Shown: positions 8,801 to 10,048 of the stretch, one piece after another
How the letters are laid out: each line of letters starts with the position of its first letter
Position numbering within the stretch: the stretch's first letter is position 1
NCBI GenBank assembly: GCA_947471245.1
Contig: CANIXM010000037.1
Span: 1 to 10,048 of the forward strand
Direction: 5' to 3'
Length of the DNA: 10,048 bases
DNA from: Paludibacteraceae bacterium
Lineage (GTDB): Bacteria; Bacteroidota; Bacteroidia; Bacteroidales; Paludibacteraceae
Notes under the pieces: model-generated
Told to the model about the DNA's origin: nothing
The model's database searches: none
What the model saw: the letters and a program-made list of their open reading frames with translations, nothing else
Program-made: the position numbers and the translations under genes

Positions 8801-10048
8801 AATACCCATTCGGATCTAAGTACTTTGTTGTATCGGCTTTAACTAATCCAATTACTTCGAGAAGATTAGTTTTGTATTCTATTTTTGGCTTCCAAACGAC
8901 AACATCATAATTTCCATCACCCTCTTTTGTAGTACCACTTTGTGTCCTGAAATAGATTCGTTCACCTTTATTGACGAATTGTAAAGAATTGTATGTCTTT
9001 AAGTTATTTTCTCCTTTAATTATATTATAGCTCCAAACTTCACCTGATCCTTTTTGAATGGCTACCCTCACCCCATCAGCCTTTTCATAAGCACCAACAT
9101 CGTAACCTGATGATGGAGTTAATAATCTCACATTGCCACTTATTGTAACAAATCCAGTTCGAGGAGCCTCCCATACCTTAACAATGTCTTGATAAGGTGA
9201 TGCTTCTAACATTTCATTATATTCATTTGTAACTGCAGTAGGGGGTGTGGCAAATGAATCTGCATCAAAGTTCCTGTCGTTAGATAAAGGGTTTGCAGTC
9301 TCGGCACTATGTTGTGTAAATGATGGAATGCCAATCCCATTGCTATTTACAGTGATTACATTGAAATACACTTTACCATTGTTTACAATATCAATCAGTC
9401 CGTCATTGTTTACATCTGCAAAATACACGGAAGTTTTTGTATATGTAGAACTATAATCCAATCCAAACCCCAATATTGTTGTTTTAAATTCTCCTCCATA
9501 AGTAGTTGTTGAGGAAGATAATTTAGAGAATTCATTTATTCCACTGATTTCATAATCATTGCCGAATTGAGGTGTTGAGTTATAATCGTTTCTGATTTGA
9601 GGTCTGAAGTACATTTTATTGTTATCTATGTAGACATAATCTGGGAGTCCATCTCCATTTAAATCTGTAAATGTAGCTTTACCATCTGTCCATCCCCAAG
9701 ATTTACCTACATTTGCACCAATGGTGTTTAGATTTGACAGTGCAGCACCAAATGACACCCCAAAACCAACATATAAATTTCCACCAGCTGCTATAGTAGA
9801 GCTATTCCCCAATACAGTTCCATTTCCATCACCAATATTATTTGCTCGCAAAGCAGCCGTGACTGCTGGATTAAAATTTACGTTAGTACTTTTTTTCACA
9901 TCCCAAATTTCATTGCTTTTGTATGTGTTATAAACATCATTATTCTTATTTACTTCATTGTAATATGACATTTTATTTGAGGATACAACTATCCCCTCAT
10001 TATCTTTATGTGAGATCTTTTCTAACAGATCAGTTGCAAATTCTCCAT
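2139..10048 (-). CDS. Giant SpvB/TcdB-type FG-GAP plus YD-repeat Rhs polymorphic toxin (5' end outside window)
   Basis: Numbering uses the first in-window ATG (9969-9971) as residue 1, giving 2,610 residues, but the frame stays open through 10048 (about 25 more codons, including ATDLLEKISHKDNEGIVV), so that Met is probably internal and the real start lies beyond the edge. Order of parts: FG-GAP/VCBS calcium loops at 103-111 and 186-194; two beta-rich modules at about 266-366 and 417-522; a Ser/Thr/Asn-rich linker at 908-961; further calcium loops at 847, 974, 1057 and 1156; a TcdB/SpvB-like middle segment (ENSLGGKFTLDYE near 1190, ERTFLGFKDIAIKE near 1250); YD repeats from about 1477 to 2240; Rhs core with YFYHSDHLGSANYITD, FNGKEQDEETGLSYFGARYYDP and NPVNRIDPDGM ending at 2373; then a 237-residue variable tip. 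In known Rhs and Tc toxins this shell encapsulates and releases a C-terminal effector. It has no visible signal peptide because the N-terminus is missing. The stop is one base before the next gene. The Rhs identity is secure; the delivery route and target are inferred. Confidence 0.95.
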   Translation of the reverse strand, partial: GEFATDLLEKISHKDNEGIVVSSNKMSYYNEVNKNNDVYNTYKSNEIWDVKKSTNVNFNPAVTAALRANNIGDGNGTVLGNSSTIAAGGNLYVGFGVSFGAALSNLNTIGANVGKSWGWTDGKATFTDLNGDGLPDYVYIDNNKMYFRPQIRNDYNSTPQFGNDYEISGINEFSKLSSSTTTYGGEFKTTILGFGLDYSSTYTKTSVYFADVNNDGLIDIVNNGKVYFNVITVNSNGIGIPSFTQHSAETANPLSNDRNFDADSFATPPTAVTNEYNEMLEASPYQDIVKVWEAPRTGFVTISGNVRLLTPSSGYDVGAYEKADGVRVAIQKGSGEVWSYNIIKGENNLKTYNSLQFVNKGERIYFRTQSGTTKEGDGNYDVVVWKPKIEYKTNLLEVIGLVKADTTKYLDPNGYSDNIYTPSEGRIVTKYGINRIDTIIPKVKISGHLYKPNTTDDITLHVYLSNDSLLAPNTEPGVIDTVPHVNPNFVSRQEVFTKTISKDDVIDEELEFEIDNSVYQVKDFRFEISSTSNVRWENIKWTPKIHYPTKQGVDTIHGAGVKYCIFSNIVQEGVSNFKANGNRLLILPSSTLDKGNYLLVAKIGNSIQKKYIDLSKPEICEFEVVPNSLVYIELYDLFGKSKMLNKDLEFIKYKVTCYNYNEKSNLSRSLAIIYLNTLGVIVNGNTRFNVLSQPTINDFGPMWRGWGQFEYNTAGGLYSKPIDQTKLSFPRTVPKDTSEVSFRKLNFFPLVPDLETKTYWRGLNENLIIKGDTVATNRLNTGAMISAVDWASPSSINRVKRMSDDGPMKSIAANKQESNFDIISNAPILEIHSTSTCTFGNATLPINIPGLKASAGMSASTGGSETLMNYIDMNGDGIPDVIRNDNTTKNPVRRIEYSNARGWVDDDVCNVDFVNKTNCSSINAGIGGGMAIHATSPTTSSGSASANSNNSTSSTPTNQSSNNAQRTETSSKISQSNTSIAPSLNGSLNFDDLGATYMDVNGDGLPDKVFTENNFIFNNNVIVQLNLGYSFSDKMDWDMDRIQGGTSVTGSIGLGVNLWRGSFQAGFGVSSTTSQVAYTLVDVNGDGLLDKVWLQNITDVGGKGLKIGEIQNYINVSLNVGNGFAPIIKWNTSKISENISTSQSLNAAGTFNFILFAVKFSTTVGAYASTTSSKPTFEMRDVDGDGYTDLLEAGSTNTTLNVRRSTIGRTGKLVSVENSLGGKFTLDYERSKPTSEHPCGKWVMSSLTIDDGINFDGPSIKNAYDYSNGKYDRCERTFLGFKDIAIKEMSENNSVYRTTEKHFNMDNIYLKGLLESVEVKDASNTAQAKTINKYCYYLTNLKFGSKKYKFRSLRPGTGFIGSYSSYNPILAEENYLNGEKTSTAAYDYYTNATDEPLGYGEIKKFRYQEASMLAANYEVTYKYYNNPCFGKGLSLPSELIVRNNAGTNPITYRRIRAYYKDVYNPTCISKLTTFRSPSDSSETNLNYDIYGNLIKKELQSGMAYYYSYDSKYQMYPYQITDKHGYKSTFMNYNYKYGVAGTIIDINGNVKSTILDKIGRPSIITAPKEIAEGKPYTIKFDYYARTIDSDGKTYPAYAVTKHIDVTHPVVDTDIETVSFCDGFGRIVQSKKDASVDGVNMAIVSGLEKMDSWGRVVESHYPITCNTSDKYKLQEVFATNDITKYAYDINNRLTLIELPNNSKTENEYMVNAIGLIIKTTTDALGNITETTQSVGGKLINNVQYYNKKKNKLVTAFEYDDIGQLKKVTDPAGQFTTYTYDSVGHQTEVTHPASGTTRYHYDKTGNMVSKVTANKDSILYGYNFNRLETITYPRHPENNVKYVFGASTDASGFNRKGRLAYQEDGSGTQEFKYGRMGELEENIRTLVIPNQATATYTTKWKYDSWDRLMSMTYPDGEKLTYGYNTGGQLTSIIGASPYLTDVQYDKFEQRTSMTYGNGALTTYTYDPLTRNLSSLNVIANKQYLINNVYAYDKVNNIKTITGTKLNHTYGYDDLYRLTTASGTYGDMNKKGAVYSMSMQYDQLYNPSHKTLNVSQTGMQGEGTIYSGYDLTYAMAGNHQQIANIVNTSYRDTQEWSTPPPTHTMVTSTKTYTYDSNGNMLTYNTTGTDAAGNVNRRMLWDEENHLLALSDNGYVSTYWYDGAGERTVKQSGDILSMAVNGSVAGGTTGTTNFTAYISPYLVVNNGGLYTKHVYVGSQRVMSKLASSDIFAVNPTDAKVTKATYTGNTLNFATKYNTLTATVKARYDSLGVAYNGTPQSSANLITATSAKISTPQQYFYHSDHLGSANYITDSNGDVSQHLEFIASGEVFVDERFKNWHTPFAFNGKEQDEETGLSYFGARYYDPKTNVWYGRDPRQLETPNVGSYVFCHGNPVNRIDPDGMADFYTKSGSWLGADKNSDNLAYTASGVTKDKDGVVTGANDSQKLPISNSTLIAFAAVIDKESSGNKDESYAIGNTTMNYVSNGGSNKDLKTLEDIVFFDNTYAQGATQSNYTDFTNRSKTEQNDKFGLGAAINAVGYSSGLSGYTDMTNGATGWDGKDLVRKFRGGNAHRGYTWSEDSRSLLKSYEKKFGDGTVNSSSWKFSSKSFQDRATSIIGNSLYQKVQGPRGERKQSQIKFK
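2815..2942 (-). repeat. Direct repeat copy 1 at the core/tip junction (full-length Rhs)
   Basis: A 128-bp block encoding RDPRQLETPNVGSYVFC through DPDGM to GSWLGA. It matches 613-740 in the same orientation with five mismatches counted by eye (about 96% identity). Similarity falls off sharply on both sides. Confidence 0.9.
2853..5543 (-). other. YD-repeat shell and Rhs core of the full-length protein
   Basis: Residues about 1477-2373. Repeated Y-D/Y-N units are visible, for example YYYSYDSKYQ, FEYDDIGQLKKVTDPAGQ, YTYDSVGHQTEVTHPASG, YHYDKTGNMVSK, WKYDSWDRLMSMTYPDG, YTYDPLTRNLSS, YTYDSNGNMLTY and YWYDGAGERTVK. The core segment runs from WDEENHLLAL (W at 2111) to DPDGM (M at 2373). In Rhs and TcC proteins the repeats form a hollow cocoon, and the conserved RxYDP...NPxxxxDPxG plug carries the aspartates used for self-cleavage before the toxin; here the final motif is DPDGM instead of the more usual DPxGL. 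The stretch of about 2880-4795 is clearly more GC-rich than the sequence on either side. Confidence 0.92.
6504..9665 (-). other. FG-GAP/VCBS (SpvB-like) front half of the Rhs protein
   Basis: Six D-x-[DN]-x-D-G-x-x-D loops are directly readable: DLNGDGLPD (103-111), DVNNDGLID (186-194), DMNGDGIPD (847-855), DVNGDGLPD (974-982), DVNGDGLLD (1057-1065) and DVDGDGYTD (1156-1164). Such loops bind calcium in FG-GAP/VCBS beta-propellers and occur in the SpvB/TcaC/TcB family of insecticidal-toxin components. Between loops two and three are two modules that end alike (VVVWKPKIEY at 357-366 and IKWTPKIHY at 514-522), suggesting a duplicated beta-sandwich insertion. The low-complexity Ser/Thr/Asn stretch at 908-961 looks like a flexible linker. 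The propeller assignment is inferred from family knowledge. Confidence 0.85.

Noticed and set aside
9969..9971. ATG as the true start of the giant Rhs gene
   Set aside because: The same frame continues open through 10048 with ordinary coding-like residues and there is no promoter-like gap, so an internal Met is more likely.

Overview
The window reads as a polymorphic-toxin (Rhs) locus, probably from a member of the Bacteroidota. The reasons are the protein architecture (FG-GAP/SpvB-type front fused to YD repeats and an Rhs core), A-rich start regions without a Shine-Dalgarno sequence, an AT-rich background with GC-rich Rhs cores, and a CCCCC/GGGGG-rich dispersed-type palindrome. A genus cannot be given from this sequence alone. 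All supported genes are on the minus strand and transcription runs from right to left. None of the plus-strand open frames looks like a real gene.

Layout in the direction of transcription. (1) 10048 to 2139: one giant Rhs/YD-repeat protein. Its frame is still open at the right window edge, so the true start lies outside and at least 2,635 residues are present here. In order it carries calcium-loop FG-GAP/VCBS motifs, two related beta-rich modules, a Ser/Thr/Asn-rich linker, four more FG-GAP motifs, a TcdB/SpvB-like middle segment, a long YD-repeat shell, the Rhs core ending in DPDGM, and a variable C-terminal tip of about 237 residues. (2) 2137 to 1553: a 194-residue protein with a signal peptide, starting one base after the Rhs stop codon. 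It is the candidate immunity protein. (3) About 1550 to 1421: a short spacer containing a GC-rich palindrome. (4) 1421 to 1, running off the left edge: an orphan second Rhs core plus a different tip, in the same orientation, fully open, but with no start codon at its front end.

How the parts may work together: the YD-repeat shell would encapsulate and release the tip after the DPDG junction. Both tips share a two-glutamate motif and a D-x-T-x-G-A-T-x-W-D-G-x-D motif that resemble SleB/CwlJ-type cell-wall hydrolases. A periplasmic peptidoglycan target would fit the exported neighbour as its immunity protein. The orphan cassette shares a 128-bp, about 96% identical block with the full-length gene exactly at the core/tip junction. 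Recombination there would delete 2,202 bp (734 codons) and put the second tip in frame on the same delivery protein, so the locus looks able to switch toxins.
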